From: JBBQZU01 sp038207425
Lineage (GTDB): Bacteria > Bacteroidota > Bacteroidia > Flavobacteriales_D > Cryomorphaceae
DNA: 64,000 bases
Direction of reading: 5' to 3'
Assembly: GCA_038207425.1 (NCBI GenBank)
Contig: JBBQZU010000004.1
Coordinates: forward strand, 1 to 64,000
Shown here: positions 46,092 through 54,561 of the stretch, one piece after another
Numbering within the stretch: the first letter of the stretch is position 1
Layout: each line of letters starts with the position of its first letter
The notes under the pieces: model-generated
Told to the model about the DNA's origin: nothing
Databases searched by the model: none
The model's input: only the letters and a program-made list of their open reading frames with translations
Made by a program: the position numbers and the translations under genes

Positions 46092-46826
46092 ATGCGGGCA
46101 TTGATCCTGAAGGAAATCAATAGTTTTTTAAGTTCAGTAATCGGCTATGTGGTCATAGCTGTATTTCTACTGCTCACGGGCCTGTTTATGTGGGGTTTTC
46201 CCGGTGCGCTGAATGTTTTAGACCAGGGCTATGCCACGCTGGACACCTTATTTTACGTTGCTCCCTGGGTATTTATGTTTCTGGTTCCGGCGGTTACCAT
46301 GCGGTCTTTCAGTGAAGAAAAACGCAGCGGTACCATTGAACTCCTCTTTACCCGGCCGCTTACCGATTTTCAAATTATCATAGCGAAGTACCTTGCGGGT
46401 GTAATACTTGTATTGCTCGCTCTGCTGCCTACGCTGGTTTATTACGCTTCCGTGTCATACTTGGGCAACCCTTCGGGAAATGTTGATACCGGCGGAACGA
46501 TAGGCTCCTATATGGGGCTGCTTTTTCTCAGTGCAGGTTTCGCGTCCATCGGCATATTTGCATCAGCCATTACTGAAAACCAGGTAGTATCATTTATCGT
46601 GGCCTTGTTCCTGAGTTTTATTTGCTACAGCGGCTTGGGCCAAATTGCAAGTTTCGAGTTGCTGGGCAGCATGGACAGGTTTGTGCAGAATTTGGGCATA
46701 GCAGAACATTACGACTCCATGAGCCGAGGGGTAATCGATACCCGCGATGTGGTGTACTTTATAAGCCTTTCCGGCATTTTTATAATTCTCACCAAAATGG
46801 TGCTTCAAAGCAGGAGGTGGAAATGA
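46092..46826 (+). CDS. gldF: Gliding-motility-associated ABC transporter permease GldF
   Basis: 244 residues from the ATG at 46092. Six hydrophobic helices (SSVIGYVVIAVFLLLTGLFM, FYVAPWVFMFLVPAVTMRSF, AKYLAGVILVLLALLPTLVY, GLLFLSAGFASIGIFASAI, VVSFIVALFLSFICYSGLG, VVYFISLSGIFIILTKMVL). The motif MRSFSEEKRSGTIELLFTRP between helices two and three marks ABC-2 permeases of the NosY/GldF type. With GldA and GldG it forms a transporter needed for gliding in some Flavobacteria. The ATPase gene gldA is not adjacent. Its stop overlaps the gldG start (ATGA). Confidence 0.92.
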   Translation: MRALILKEINSFLSSVIGYVVIAVFLLLTGLFMWGFPGALNVLDQGYATLDTLFYVAPWVFMFLVPAVTMRSFSEEKRSGTIELLFTRPLTDFQIIIAKYLAGVILVLLALLPTLVYYASVSYLGNPSGNVDTGGTIGSYMGLLFLSAGFASIGIFASAITENQVVSFIVALFLSFICYSGLGQIASFELLGSMDRFVQNLGIAEHYDSMSRGVIDTRDVVYFISLSGIFIILTKMVLQSRRWK

Positions 46827-48559
46827 GTATGAAAGGCATGGAACAAGGACGCATTTGGCTGGAAGCATTGCTCGGAATTGTGTTTTTTGTGGCGCTATCA
46901 TTTATTAGCCAGTATTTCTTCACCCGTTTTGACCTTACGGAAGAAAAGAGGCATACCCTTACACCTACCACGATAGAATTGATGCGTGAGCTCGATGATG
47001 TGGTATACATAAAAGTATTTCTTGATGGTGACTTTCCTGCTGACTACCAGCGGCTGAGACAGTCGGTAAAGGAAAAGCTTGACGAAATGCGGGCCTACGC
47101 TGCAAGCAATATTCAGTATGAGTTCATCAACCCAAGCGAAGACCCTGACCGCAAAGCCCGCGAGGCAATGTATGGCGAATTGGTAGAAAAAGGCCTGATG
47201 TATACCGCCCTTCAAATCAGGGAAAAAGACGGATTAAAGGAGCAGATAATTTTTCCGGGAGCTTTGGTTTCATACAAGGACAGAGAAGTACCGCTACAGA
47301 TTTTGCTCAATCAGCAGCGCGCTACTGATGCCGAAATGATAAACCGCACCATCAACAACCTTGAATATGCCTTGGTAAATGCTGTTTATCAGGTGAAAAC
47401 AGCCCGAAGGTCGAGGGTAGCCATACTGGAAGGCCACGGTGAACTGGCGCCTATCGAAACCCGTGATTTTCAGCTTGAACTTGAGAAATACTACGATGTA
47501 GAACATGTAGAAATTGACGGCAAGCTCAATTCGCTCAGCAAGAGTATCGCAGGTCAAAGCAGGCGTGAAAACAGATATGACGCTATAATAATTCCAAGAC
47601 CTACTACTACTTTTTCTGAGCAGGATAAGTATATCATCGACCAGTTTATCATGCATGGCGGCCGCGCCGTATGGCTCATTGACCCTATGCAGATGGATAT
47701 GGACAGCCTTCAACTTACGGAGAATACGCTTGCGGTACCGCTTCGCGTGAATCTCGACGATCAGTTGTTCACATACGGCGTAAGGCTCAACAGAAACCTA
47801 TTGCTCGATCGCACCTGTGCGCCGATTCAGGTAGTTACAGGCCCGCCGGGAAATGAACGCAATGAATTGCTGCCATTTTACTTCCACCCTGTTATTATAC
47901 CCACTATATCGCATCCTGTAGTTGCCAATATTGACCCTTTATTTACTGAATTTGTAAGCAGCATCGATACCATAGCGGCAGCAGGTGTTACCAAAAAAAT
48001 CATACTAACTACCTCGCCCTACACCAAAATATTAAAATCGCCGGTAAGGGTAAGTCTCAATATCGTTTCGATCAATCCCGATTTTGGCAATGCAACCCGC
48101 CCCAATGAGCCCATCGCGGTGTTGCTCGAAGGTGAGTTTCCTTCAAATTTCACCAACAGGTTACCCCCTGAATTTTACGACGACAAGAGCCTGAGCTTTA
48201 GCGAAAAAAGTACCTTTACAAGAATGCTTGTGGTGGCTGATGGCGATATAGTGCGCAATGGCGTGAGCCCCGATGGCACTAAATTTCGTGAGTTGGGCTT
48301 TGATCCTATAGTTCGCAGAAAAATTTATGGCAATAAAGAGTTTTTGATCAATGCAATGAATTACCTCCTTGGCGACGACAGGCTCATCAATGTTCGCTCC
48401 AGAACCGTCATTTTGCGAAAGCTCAACGATGAACGCATCACTGCTCAACGCACGCTGTGGCAAGGTATCAATATAGCGCTTCCGGTATTGCTCACTGTTA
48501 TACTGGGCATATTGCAATACTTCGTGCGCAAATCAATATACACCAGAAAAATACGGTAA
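46823..48559 (+). CDS. gldG: Gliding-motility-associated ABC transporter substrate-binding protein GldG
   Basis: 578 residues from the ATG that overlaps the gldF stop. One N-terminal helix (LEALLGIVFFVALSFISQYF) and one C-terminal helix (INIALPVLLTVILGILQYFV) bracket a large periplasmic part with FFTRFDLTEEKRHTLTPTT, DVVYIKVFLDGDFPADYQRL, VAILEGHGELAPIETRDFQL, DAIIIPRPTTTFSEQDKYII and FIMHGGRAVWLIDPM. These are classic GldG/ABC_transp_aux signatures. It pairs with GldF in the inner membrane. The next gene begins 7 bp later. Confidence 0.94.
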   Translation: MSMKGMEQGRIWLEALLGIVFFVALSFISQYFFTRFDLTEEKRHTLTPTTIELMRELDDVVYIKVFLDGDFPADYQRLRQSVKEKLDEMRAYAASNIQYEFINPSEDPDRKAREAMYGELVEKGLMYTALQIREKDGLKEQIIFPGALVSYKDREVPLQILLNQQRATDAEMINRTINNLEYALVNAVYQVKTARRSRVAILEGHGELAPIETRDFQLELEKYYDVEHVEIDGKLNSLSKSIAGQSRRENRYDAIIIPRPTTTFSEQDKYIIDQFIMHGGRAVWLIDPMQMDMDSLQLTENTLAVPLRVNLDDQLFTYGVRLNRNLLLDRTCAPIQVVTGPPGNERNELLPFYFHPVIIPTISHPVVANIDPLFTEFVSSIDTIAAAGVTKKIILTTSPYTKILKSPVRVSLNIVSINPDFGNATRPNEPIAVLLEGEFPSNFTNRLPPEFYDDKSLSFSEKSTFTRMLVVADGDIVRNGVSPDGTKFRELGFDPIVRRKIYGNKEFLINAMNYLLGDDRLINVRSRTVILRKLNDERITAQRTLWQGINIALPVLLTVILGILQYFVRKSIYTRKIR

Positions 48560-48566
48560 AGAAAGG

Positions 48567-49592
48567 ATGAAGAATATTGTTCCATTCGCAGTTGTAGTGT
48601 TGATTCTCACTGTTATATCGGTTTACTTGTACCAGACTTTTGACACAGGAAGTACTTCAAGCCGCGAACAAACCGATTTCGCAATCAAAGACACTGCCGA
48701 TGTTGGCAAGATTTTTATAGCCGATAGCTATGGCAACACCATTACCCTTGCCCGCGATAACGGTGCGTGGATGGTAAATGGAATGTTTAAAGCCCGCGAA
48801 GATGCCGCAAGCCTGCTTCTCGAAACCTTTCGGAATGTATATGTACAGCGGCCTGTTGCAAAAGAAGCGCAGGAGCAGGTAAACCGTATCATGGCCGGCA
48901 ATGCCAAAAAAGTGGAGATATATTCCAGAGAAGGTAAGTTGATCAAAACCTGGTACGTAGGTTATGGCACCATGGATAAAAAAGGAACCTACATGCTGCT
49001 CGAAACACCTGAGCATGGCAGGAGTGCTGCGCCCTTTATAATGGATATGAGAGGGTTTACCGGAATGCTCGATACGCGCTTTTTCACCAGCATTTCAGAA
49101 TGGCGAAGTACCCGCATATTTTCTTACCCCACATTAAACTTTAGTGAAATAGCCGTAGAATATCCCACTCAGGAAGGTGCCAATTTCAAGATTCAATATA
49201 GCGGGGGAAATAACATAAAACTTTTCGGTCCTGATGGCACCAACCCTGTATCTGGTTTTGATACCACAATGGTGAAGGATTATATGCTCAACTTTAAGCT
49301 GGCTTCATTTGAGAATTACAATACCCTGCTTAACCCACAGCAGGAGGATTCTGTAAAAGCGTTGGTGCCATTTCAAATAATCCGCGTTACCGACGCGCAA
49401 GGCACACGTACTTTGAAACTCTGGCCAAGGCCAGCTCCTGCAGGTCAAATGGAAATGGATGCCGTAACTCCAGCGCTTGTGGACCGAGAAAGGGTATACG
49501 CCTGTACAGATAATGATGAACTCGCATTTGCGCAACGCTTCGTTTGGGATCATTTCAGAGCGCCATTTCACGCCTTCAAGCCATTGCCATAA
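48567..49592 (+). CDS. DUF4340-like membrane-anchored protein encoded after gldG
   Basis: 341 residues. An N-terminal helix (IVPFAVVVLILTVISVYLY) anchors a periplasmic domain with DVGKIFIADSYGNTITLARD, GAWMVNGMFKAREDAASLL, VEIYSREGKLIKTWYVGYG and FSEIAVEYPTQEGANFKI, which resemble DUF4340 proteins that accompany GldG-type transporters. Here it lies in the order gldF-gldG-this gene-dnaN, so it probably belongs to the transporter complex. A good GAAAGGA ribosome-binding-like sequence precedes the ATG, unusual for this genome. No enzyme motif seen. Confidence 0.78.
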   Translation: MKNIVPFAVVVLILTVISVYLYQTFDTGSTSSREQTDFAIKDTADVGKIFIADSYGNTITLARDNGAWMVNGMFKAREDAASLLLETFRNVYVQRPVAKEAQEQVNRIMAGNAKKVEIYSREGKLIKTWYVGYGTMDKKGTYMLLETPEHGRSAAPFIMDMRGFTGMLDTRFFTSISEWRSTRIFSYPTLNFSEIAVEYPTQEGANFKIQYSGGNNIKLFGPDGTNPVSGFDTTMVKDYMLNFKLASFENYNTLLNPQQEDSVKALVPFQIIRVTDAQGTRTLKLWPRPAPAGQMEMDAVTPALVDRERVYACTDNDELAFAQRFVWDHFRAPFHAFKPLP

Positions 49593-49620
49593 TGGTATAT
49601 CCTGTTCATAAAGTTATAGG

Positions 49621-49649
49621 TTTGCTTTGGTCTTAATCGCTTATATTTG
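49621..49649 (+). promoter_or_regulatory. Bacteroidota-type promoter of dnaN
   Basis: TTTG (49621-49624), 17 bases, then TATATTTG (49642-49649): both boxes of the Bacteroidota consensus at accepted spacing. It gives a leader of about 30 nt before the dnaN ATG and separates dnaN transcription from the gld genes. Confidence 0.72.
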
Positions 49650-49684
49650 TCGCCTTAATACGACAAGCGAAAACCAAAATCGAA

Positions 49685-50806
49685 ATGAAATTTATCGTTT
49701 CCAGTGCAGACCTTTATAAACACCTGCAAACCATTAACGGTGTACTTGCCTCGAATAACACAGTTCCTATCCTGGACAATTTCCTTTTCGAAATTGAAAA
49801 GGATGCCCTGACCATCTCAGCCAGTGACCTGGAAACGACGATGATTACCAAGGTTGGTGTTACCGCCGAAGAATCCGGGGCCATTGCTGTTCCGGCAAAG
49901 CTTATGATGGAATACCTAAAAACCCTTCCTGAGCAGCCACTCACTTTCACCATTGATGAAAAAACACTCGGCATAGAAATAGCCAGCAGCTACGGCAAAA
50001 GCAAACTGGCAGGTTTTGCTGCTGATGAGTTTCCAAAAAACCCTGAAATGGAAGATCCCATTTCCGTGGTTATTCCGGCTGAGGTTTTTTCAGAAGCCAT
50101 ACAAAAAACCATTTTCGCTACAGGCAATGATGACCTGAGGCCGGTAATGTCGGGCATTTGCTGTGAGCTCTCTGATGAAGGTATTCGATTTGTAGCCACC
50201 GATGCTCATAAATTGGTGCGCTATACCCGCACTGATGTAAAATCACCTAATACAGCGCAACTGATATTTCCCAAGAAACCACTGAACTTTTTGAAAGGTG
50301 TGCTTTCAGGTACAAGTGCCGCGGTAACCCTGCAATACGATGGTAAAAATGTGAAGATATCGTTTGATGACAACGTGGTGTTTGTGCGCCTTATTGATGG
50401 AAAATATCCGAACTACGAAGCGGTAATACCGAAAGACAATCCGAACAAAATGACTGTAGACAGGCTTTCGCTATTGGGTTCAGTGCGCAGGGTTTCTATT
50501 TTCTCAAATAAAACTACGCACCAAGTAAGATTGCGAATCAATGGCAGCGAACTTTCCATCAGTGCCGAAGACCTTGACTTCTCAAATGAAGCCAATGAGC
50601 GCCTCACTTGCAGCTATGAAGGTCAGGATATGGAAATCGGTTTTAACTCAAGGTTTCTTCTTGATATGCTCGGCAATTTGAATTCAGAATCAGTAGAGCT
50701 TTCATTGAGTGGACCTACCCGCGCAGGTATTCTGGTTCCTCTTGGTTCTGACAATGCAAGCGAAGATGTGCTGATGCTCGTAATGCCTGTAATGCTTGCG
50801 AATTAA
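49685..50806 (+). CDS. dnaN: DNA polymerase III subunit beta (sliding clamp)
   Basis: 373 residues, the usual length, in three clamp domains. Seen: KFIVSSADLYKHLQTINGVL, NTVPILDNFLFEIEKDALTI, the domain-2 pair FSEAIQKTIFATGNDDLRPV and MSGICCELSDEGIRFVATDA, HKLVRYTRTD, FVRLIDGKYPNYEAVIPKDN, and the C-terminal hydrophobic end LMLVMPVMLAN. The ring encircles DNA and tethers polymerase. It follows the gld genes but has its own promoter, and is followed by a shared terminator. dnaA is not in the window, so this is not a classical dnaA-dnaN origin region. Confidence 0.97.
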   Translation: MKFIVSSADLYKHLQTINGVLASNNTVPILDNFLFEIEKDALTISASDLETTMITKVGVTAEESGAIAVPAKLMMEYLKTLPEQPLTFTIDEKTLGIEIASSYGKSKLAGFAADEFPKNPEMEDPISVVIPAEVFSEAIQKTIFATGNDDLRPVMSGICCELSDEGIRFVATDAHKLVRYTRTDVKSPNTAQLIFPKKPLNFLKGVLSGTSAAVTLQYDGKNVKISFDDNVVFVRLIDGKYPNYEAVIPKDNPNKMTVDRLSLLGSVRRVSIFSNKTTHQVRLRINGSELSISAEDLDFSNEANERLTCSYEGQDMEIGFNSRFLLDMLGNLNSESVELSLSGPTRAGILVPLGSDNASEDVLMLVMPVMLAN

Positions 50807-50830
50807 TCAGGTATCACTGAATATTTATTA

Positions 50831-50857
50831 AAAGCCGCACTTGTTGAGGCTTTTTTT
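50831..50857. terminator. Terminator between dnaN and csaA
   Basis: Stem AAAGCC (50831-50836) / GGCTTT (50848-50853) with an 11-base loop, followed by a run of seven Ts on the plus strand and preceded by A-rich sequence, so it can serve both convergent genes. The dnaN stop is 25 bp upstream and the csaA stop is 4 bp downstream. Confidence 0.72.
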
Positions 50858-50860
50858 CTT

Positions 50861-51202
50861 TTAGCCTACCGCTAGTCCGTTGGGCGTTTTTTGTTCTGTG
50901 GTTAGCAGTATCACACCGCGCGTTCCTAACACACCAAGCACCAGGCATTCACTCATAAAATCAGCAATTTGTAAAGGAGGAAAGTTTACAACTGCCAATA
51001 CCTGATTTCCTACTAAATCATCAGCAGAATATTGATCAGTTATTTGCGCACTGCTTTTTTTAAGTCCCAGATCTCCGAAATCTATGAATAGCTTATAAGC
51101 TGGTTTTTTTGCTTTGTCAAAAACAATAGCGTCCACAATCGTTCCTGTTCTGATATCGATTTTCTCAAAATCTGAATACGCTATTAAGTCTTTTATTTTC
51201 AT
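50861..51202 (-). CDS. csaA: tRNA-binding domain protein, CsaA-like
   Basis: 113 residues forming a single OB-fold of the EMAP-II/tRNA-binding type: FEKIDIRTGTIVDAIVFDKA, KPAYKLFIDFGDLGLKKSSA, QITDQYSADDLVGNQVLAVV, NFPPLQIADFMSECLVLG and GVILLTTEQKTPNG. CsaA is described as an export chaperone with tRNA-binding ability; the dimer acts in the cytoplasm. Length and motifs match the family well. Single gene on the minus strand, converging on dnaN over a terminator. Confidence 0.9.
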   Translation of the reverse strand: MKIKDLIAYSDFEKIDIRTGTIVDAIVFDKAKKPAYKLFIDFGDLGLKKSSAQITDQYSADDLVGNQVLAVVNFPPLQIADFMSECLVLGVLGTRGVILLTTEQKTPNGLAVG

Positions 51203-51243
51203 GTGATTGTTATTATGCTTTCGCGAAAATATTCATACAAAAT

Positions 51244-51465
51244 TCACTTCTTGTTTCGTTTGCGCATACTGCTTGATACCACCAAAAAGTCTGTGATATC
51301 AATTCCAAAATGCTTTAAAGATGCCATAAGCCAGATCGCAGCAGCCACTTCATCCAAGTTACCAATGATTGGCAGGTTGTCAGGTAACTCGAAAATACCA
51401 ACTGAAAAATTGAGCAAATATACAGACGATAAAACCAGTCCGAATATAGCCGTAATACGTTTCAT
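51244..51465 (-). CDS. DUF1232-like small membrane protein
   Basis: 73 residues. A hydrophobic start (ITAIFGLVLSSVYLLNFSVG) and the segment ELPDNLPIIGNLDEVAAAIW match the DUF1232 pattern (L-P-D-x-L-P-x-I-G-x-L-D-E) in two helices, followed by a basic tail MRKRNKK. DUF1232 proteins are small inner-membrane proteins of unknown function. It lies 41 bp upstream of csaA on the same strand, so the two may be co-transcribed. Confidence 0.7.
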   Translation of the reverse strand: MKRITAIFGLVLSSVYLLNFSVGIFELPDNLPIIGNLDEVAAAIWLMASLKHFGIDITDFLVVSSSMRKRNKK

Positions 51466-51674
51466 TGTGCATTGAGTATGGATTCAAAGGTATGAAATTG
51501 TCATTGTTCATTTACTTCGATGGTAAGGTTATGAAGTAGTGCAAATACCTTTTTAAAATTCACATTGGCTGAATATTGGAGTGGCAAAATTTAATTATGA
51601 TTTGAAGTTAGCTTCATTCATTTCGCAACCCGTTGTTAGAACTTTGAACTATTCATTAACCAATAACAGTGATC

Positions 51675-53768
51675 ATGAAAAGAATAATTACAACAGTGAC
51701 AAGCGCTGTCTTTATTTTGGCATCAGCCAATATGAGTGCACAGCTTGTGAGCCCAACGGCAGCCATGCCGCCAGTAAGTAAAAAGCTGGAGCGATCCGTA
51801 GCCAAAAACAATGTCGATCTCAATTTCGATGCTTCCCTTGCTCCCTTTTACCACGGAGTAGCATCAGGCGATCCACTACCAAACAGGGTGATGTTATGGA
51901 CGAGACGTACCCCAAATGACGATGCTGCTAGCTATCAACTCGGTTGGCAGGTAGCAGCCGATGCAGATTTTAACACCATTGTACGGCAAGGATTGGTGAG
52001 TGCCAATATAAATGCAGACTTCACCGCAAAAGTAGATGTAGGCCAGCTTGTACCCGGCACTACCTACTATTATCGCTTTTACGATTTTGCATTGCAAAGC
52101 GTTTCAATTACAGGACGCACCAGAACTGCGCCTACAGGCAATGTTGACCATTTGCGATTCGCTGTGGTTTCATGCAACAACTACCAGGCTGGATACTACA
52201 ATGCATTTCGAAAAATTTCTGAGCGTGCTGACCTAGATGCTGTAGTGCACCTTGGCGATTACATTTATGAATATGGCGCCGGAGAAGGCACTTACGGTTA
52301 CAGCCCCGACAGGCCCGACAGGCTGAATGTACCTGAAGTAGAAATACTGACCCTTGCAGATTACCGCACCAGATACTCACTTTACCGCCTTGATGCTGAC
52401 TTGCGTGCAGCTCATCAGCAGCACCCCTTTATTACCGTTTGGGACGACCACGAATCAGCAAATGACTCCCATGCCAATGGAGCAGAAAACCACAACGAAA
52501 ATGAAGGTGACTGGGAAGCCCGTAAAGCCATTTCAAGACAGGTATACTACGAGTGGATGCCGATACGCGAAACGCCCAACGAGAAACTATACCGCACCTT
52601 AAAATACGGCGATATTGCTGAGCTATTTATGCTTGACACCCGTCTCGAAGCCCGCGAAGAGCAGCCACTTCTTGCGTCGGATACGATTGAATACCGCACG
52701 ATGCTAGGCCAAACACAGCTCAACTGGCTGAGAAATAAAATGGCTCAAAGCACAGCGAAGTGGAAGATTGTAGGGAACCAGGTAATTTTTGCTCCTTTCA
52801 ACGTAGGTTTCGCAGCTACCAACCCAACCGACCTGCAGGAAGTAACCCTGCTAGAAAGCATTTTTGTTGATATTTGGGATGGTTATCCAAAGGAGAGAAA
52901 AGCCATTTTGAGCGAACTTAGAAGCAATCCGCAGATTGGAAATGTGGTTATTCTTACCGGCGATTTCCATTGCGCTTTTGCATTCGATGTGCCTATAGAT
53001 CCAGTAATTTACCCCAATCCCTTCGCACTTAATTTCCCAACACCAAGCCCAAGCTACAACCCTGTAACCGGGGAAGGTTCATTGGCTGTTGAATTTGCAA
53101 CACCTAGTATATCCTCTGCAAACTTTGATGAGAATACTGACCCTTCATCTGCTCAGGGCATTCAGTTCGCCATTAACGCTGATATTCCAATTGGTCCGCC
53201 ACTTGGTACTGTAAACTACAATCCTCATCTTAAGTATGTTGACCTTATTCAGCATGGCTACATGATTCTTAATGTTACTGAGGCCGCAGTGCAGGCCGAC
53301 TGGTACTTTGTGAATATTCTGGAGCCCAATGATGATACACAATCATATGGCGCAGGACAGCTAAGTGTGGACGGTAGCCGCCATCTTTCGCCAGCACAGA
53401 GCGAAGCGCCGGGTAAGTCTGAACAACCGGTTCTGGCGCCGCTTGTACAATCGGTAAATACCAACGGCTTTGATGCGCTGGTATCACATAGCAATGAAAG
53501 CAAGGTGGTTGCATTCAATATTTTCCCTATCCCTGCCAAGGCAGGATCTGAACTTTACATTCACCTGGGGGTTCAGGAAAATACTATGCTGGTAATAGAA
53601 ATGATTGACATTTCAGGAAGGGTTATGAGTACAAACCGGGAAGGCGATAAGGCACCCGGAATGTATACTTATACTTTGCCAATAGCCGAGAGTACACCAG
53701 CAGGTGTTTACTTTGTGCGTATCAGTACCAGCAATGAAGTGCTTACGAGAAAATTGGTTGTAGAATAA
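51675..53768 (+). CDS. Secreted PhoD-family alkaline phosphatase with T9SS type A sorting domain
   Basis: 697 residues from the ATG at 51675 (signal peptide TVTSAVFILASANMSAQ). An N-terminal fibronectin-like PhoD_N domain (FYHGVASGDPLPNRVMLWTR, PGTTYYYRFY) precedes the metallophosphatase core: FAVVSCNNYQAGYYNAFR, AVVHLGDYIYEYGAGEG, ITVWDDHESANDSHANGAEN, WKIVGNQVIFAPF and VVILTGDFHCAFAFDVP. These are the PhoD metal ligands (calcium and iron in characterised members). The last 75 residues form a type A sorting domain (VVAFNIFPIPAKAGSELYIH, GVYFVRISTSNEVLTRKLVV), so the enzyme is exported to the surface or medium to release phosphate from organic esters. Ends at a strong terminator. Confidence 0.93.
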   Translation: MKRIITTVTSAVFILASANMSAQLVSPTAAMPPVSKKLERSVAKNNVDLNFDASLAPFYHGVASGDPLPNRVMLWTRRTPNDDAASYQLGWQVAADADFNTIVRQGLVSANINADFTAKVDVGQLVPGTTYYYRFYDFALQSVSITGRTRTAPTGNVDHLRFAVVSCNNYQAGYYNAFRKISERADLDAVVHLGDYIYEYGAGEGTYGYSPDRPDRLNVPEVEILTLADYRTRYSLYRLDADLRAAHQQHPFITVWDDHESANDSHANGAENHNENEGDWEARKAISRQVYYEWMPIRETPNEKLYRTLKYGDIAELFMLDTRLEAREEQPLLASDTIEYRTMLGQTQLNWLRNKMAQSTAKWKIVGNQVIFAPFNVGFAATNPTDLQEVTLLESIFVDIWDGYPKERKAILSELRSNPQIGNVVILTGDFHCAFAFDVPIDPVIYPNPFALNFPTPSPSYNPVTGEGSLAVEFATPSISSANFDENTDPSSAQGIQFAINADIPIGPPLGTVNYNPHLKYVDLIQHGYMILNVTEAAVQADWYFVNILEPNDDTQSYGAGQLSVDGSRHLSPAQSEAPGKSEQPVLAPLVQSVNTNGFDALVSHSNESKVVAFNIFPIPAKAGSELYIHLGVQENTMLVIEMIDISGRVMSTNREGDKAPGMYTYTLPIAESTPAGVYFVRISTSNEVLTRKLVVE

Positions 53769-53786
53769 CAACACATAAGAATAAAT

Positions 53787-53818
53787 AAAGGGCGAGGTTC
53801 ACCAGAACCTCGCCCTTT
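53787..53818. terminator. Strong bidirectional intrinsic terminator
   Basis: A perfect 14-bp stem (AAAGGGCGAGGTTC with GAACCTCGCCCTTT) with an ACCA loop, between convergent genes: the PhoD phosphatase stop is 18 bp upstream and the minus-strand stop at 53851 is 32 bp downstream. The best hairpin in the window. Confidence 0.92.
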
Positions 53819-53850
53819 ACTAATTTGCTTCTCAGGGCGCTTTCAAAGAG

Positions 53851-54252
53851 CTAATCTGAAATTTCAAGTGAAATACTGCCAGCAGCTTTATCACTATTTG
53901 CCATACCGGGACTAAGGGTGTACCTTACCTCGTATCTGCCTTTTTTGAGGTTCTCAGGAAGCTCAATCCCGATTTTTCCAAAATAACTTTGCTTGGCAGG
54001 CACTAAACTAACTGAAGTTTCACAAAGTAACCTCTCGCGTGATGCTTGATTGTATACCAGGTAGAAGTATGCCTTCACATCTTTGAGCTCCTTTTCGGTG
54101 CGGTTGCCAATGCCGATATGAATGCCAACTCTCTTTTGAAATTTGTCTACTGTATAAGGAATTGGAGAAGATAAATAGTATATATCATCTTCCGTCAATT
54201 CACGAAACTTGTTGACAGCTTCGAGTTTTTCAAAACTATGCATATCTATCAT
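53851..54252 (-). CDS. Small protein of unknown function
   Basis: 133 residues if the ATG at 54252 is used (a second ATG at 54243 is also possible; the longer frame from 54297 starts with TTG). It is predicted to be beta-rich, with IPYTVDKFQKRVGIHIGIGN, KELKDVKAYFYLVYNQAS, FGKIGIELPENLKKGRYEVR and YTLSPGMANSDKAAGSIS. The pattern suggests an immunoglobulin-like sandwich, but no signal peptide is visible from the chosen start, and I recognise no family. Ends at the shared terminator with PhoD. Confidence 0.62.
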   Translation of the reverse strand: MIDMHSFEKLEAVNKFRELTEDDIYYLSSPIPYTVDKFQKRVGIHIGIGNRTEKELKDVKAYFYLVYNQASRERLLCETSVSLVPAKQSYFGKIGIELPENLKKGRYEVRYTLSPGMANSDKAAGSISLEISD

Positions 54253-54561
54253 AACTGTGATTTTTGTAAGTAGTACACTAATGACGAATTTATTCAAAAA
54301 ACCAACTCAATCAGACTATTGGAGCAGGCTATATCCAATTATTAGCCGGCTTGTCAAAATATTACTACGTATTGCGATAATCTGACGATGAGTGTATAAT
54401 TGAAACAAAATAAACGTCTAAATTGGCCGGAAAGTGTGAAAACATCTCAACAATTTGTTAAAATACTTAACATGTTACCTTGGTATTATTCAATGAATAG
54501 GCCTGATTAACAATATAATATACTGTTGATAAAATCATGCGGTTAACTCTTATAAAATCTC
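54253..54561. other. AT-rich intergenic region
   Basis: About 310 bases between the unknown protein start and the alkB stop. Strongly AT-rich, with several short direct and inverted A/T words (for example around 54450-54540) but no gene, terminator stem or clear TAnnTTTG element. Confidence 0.45.

Noticed and set aside
49621..50806. Replication origin near dnaN
   Set aside because: No dnaA gene, no cluster of DnaA boxes and no long AT-rich unwinding element beside it.
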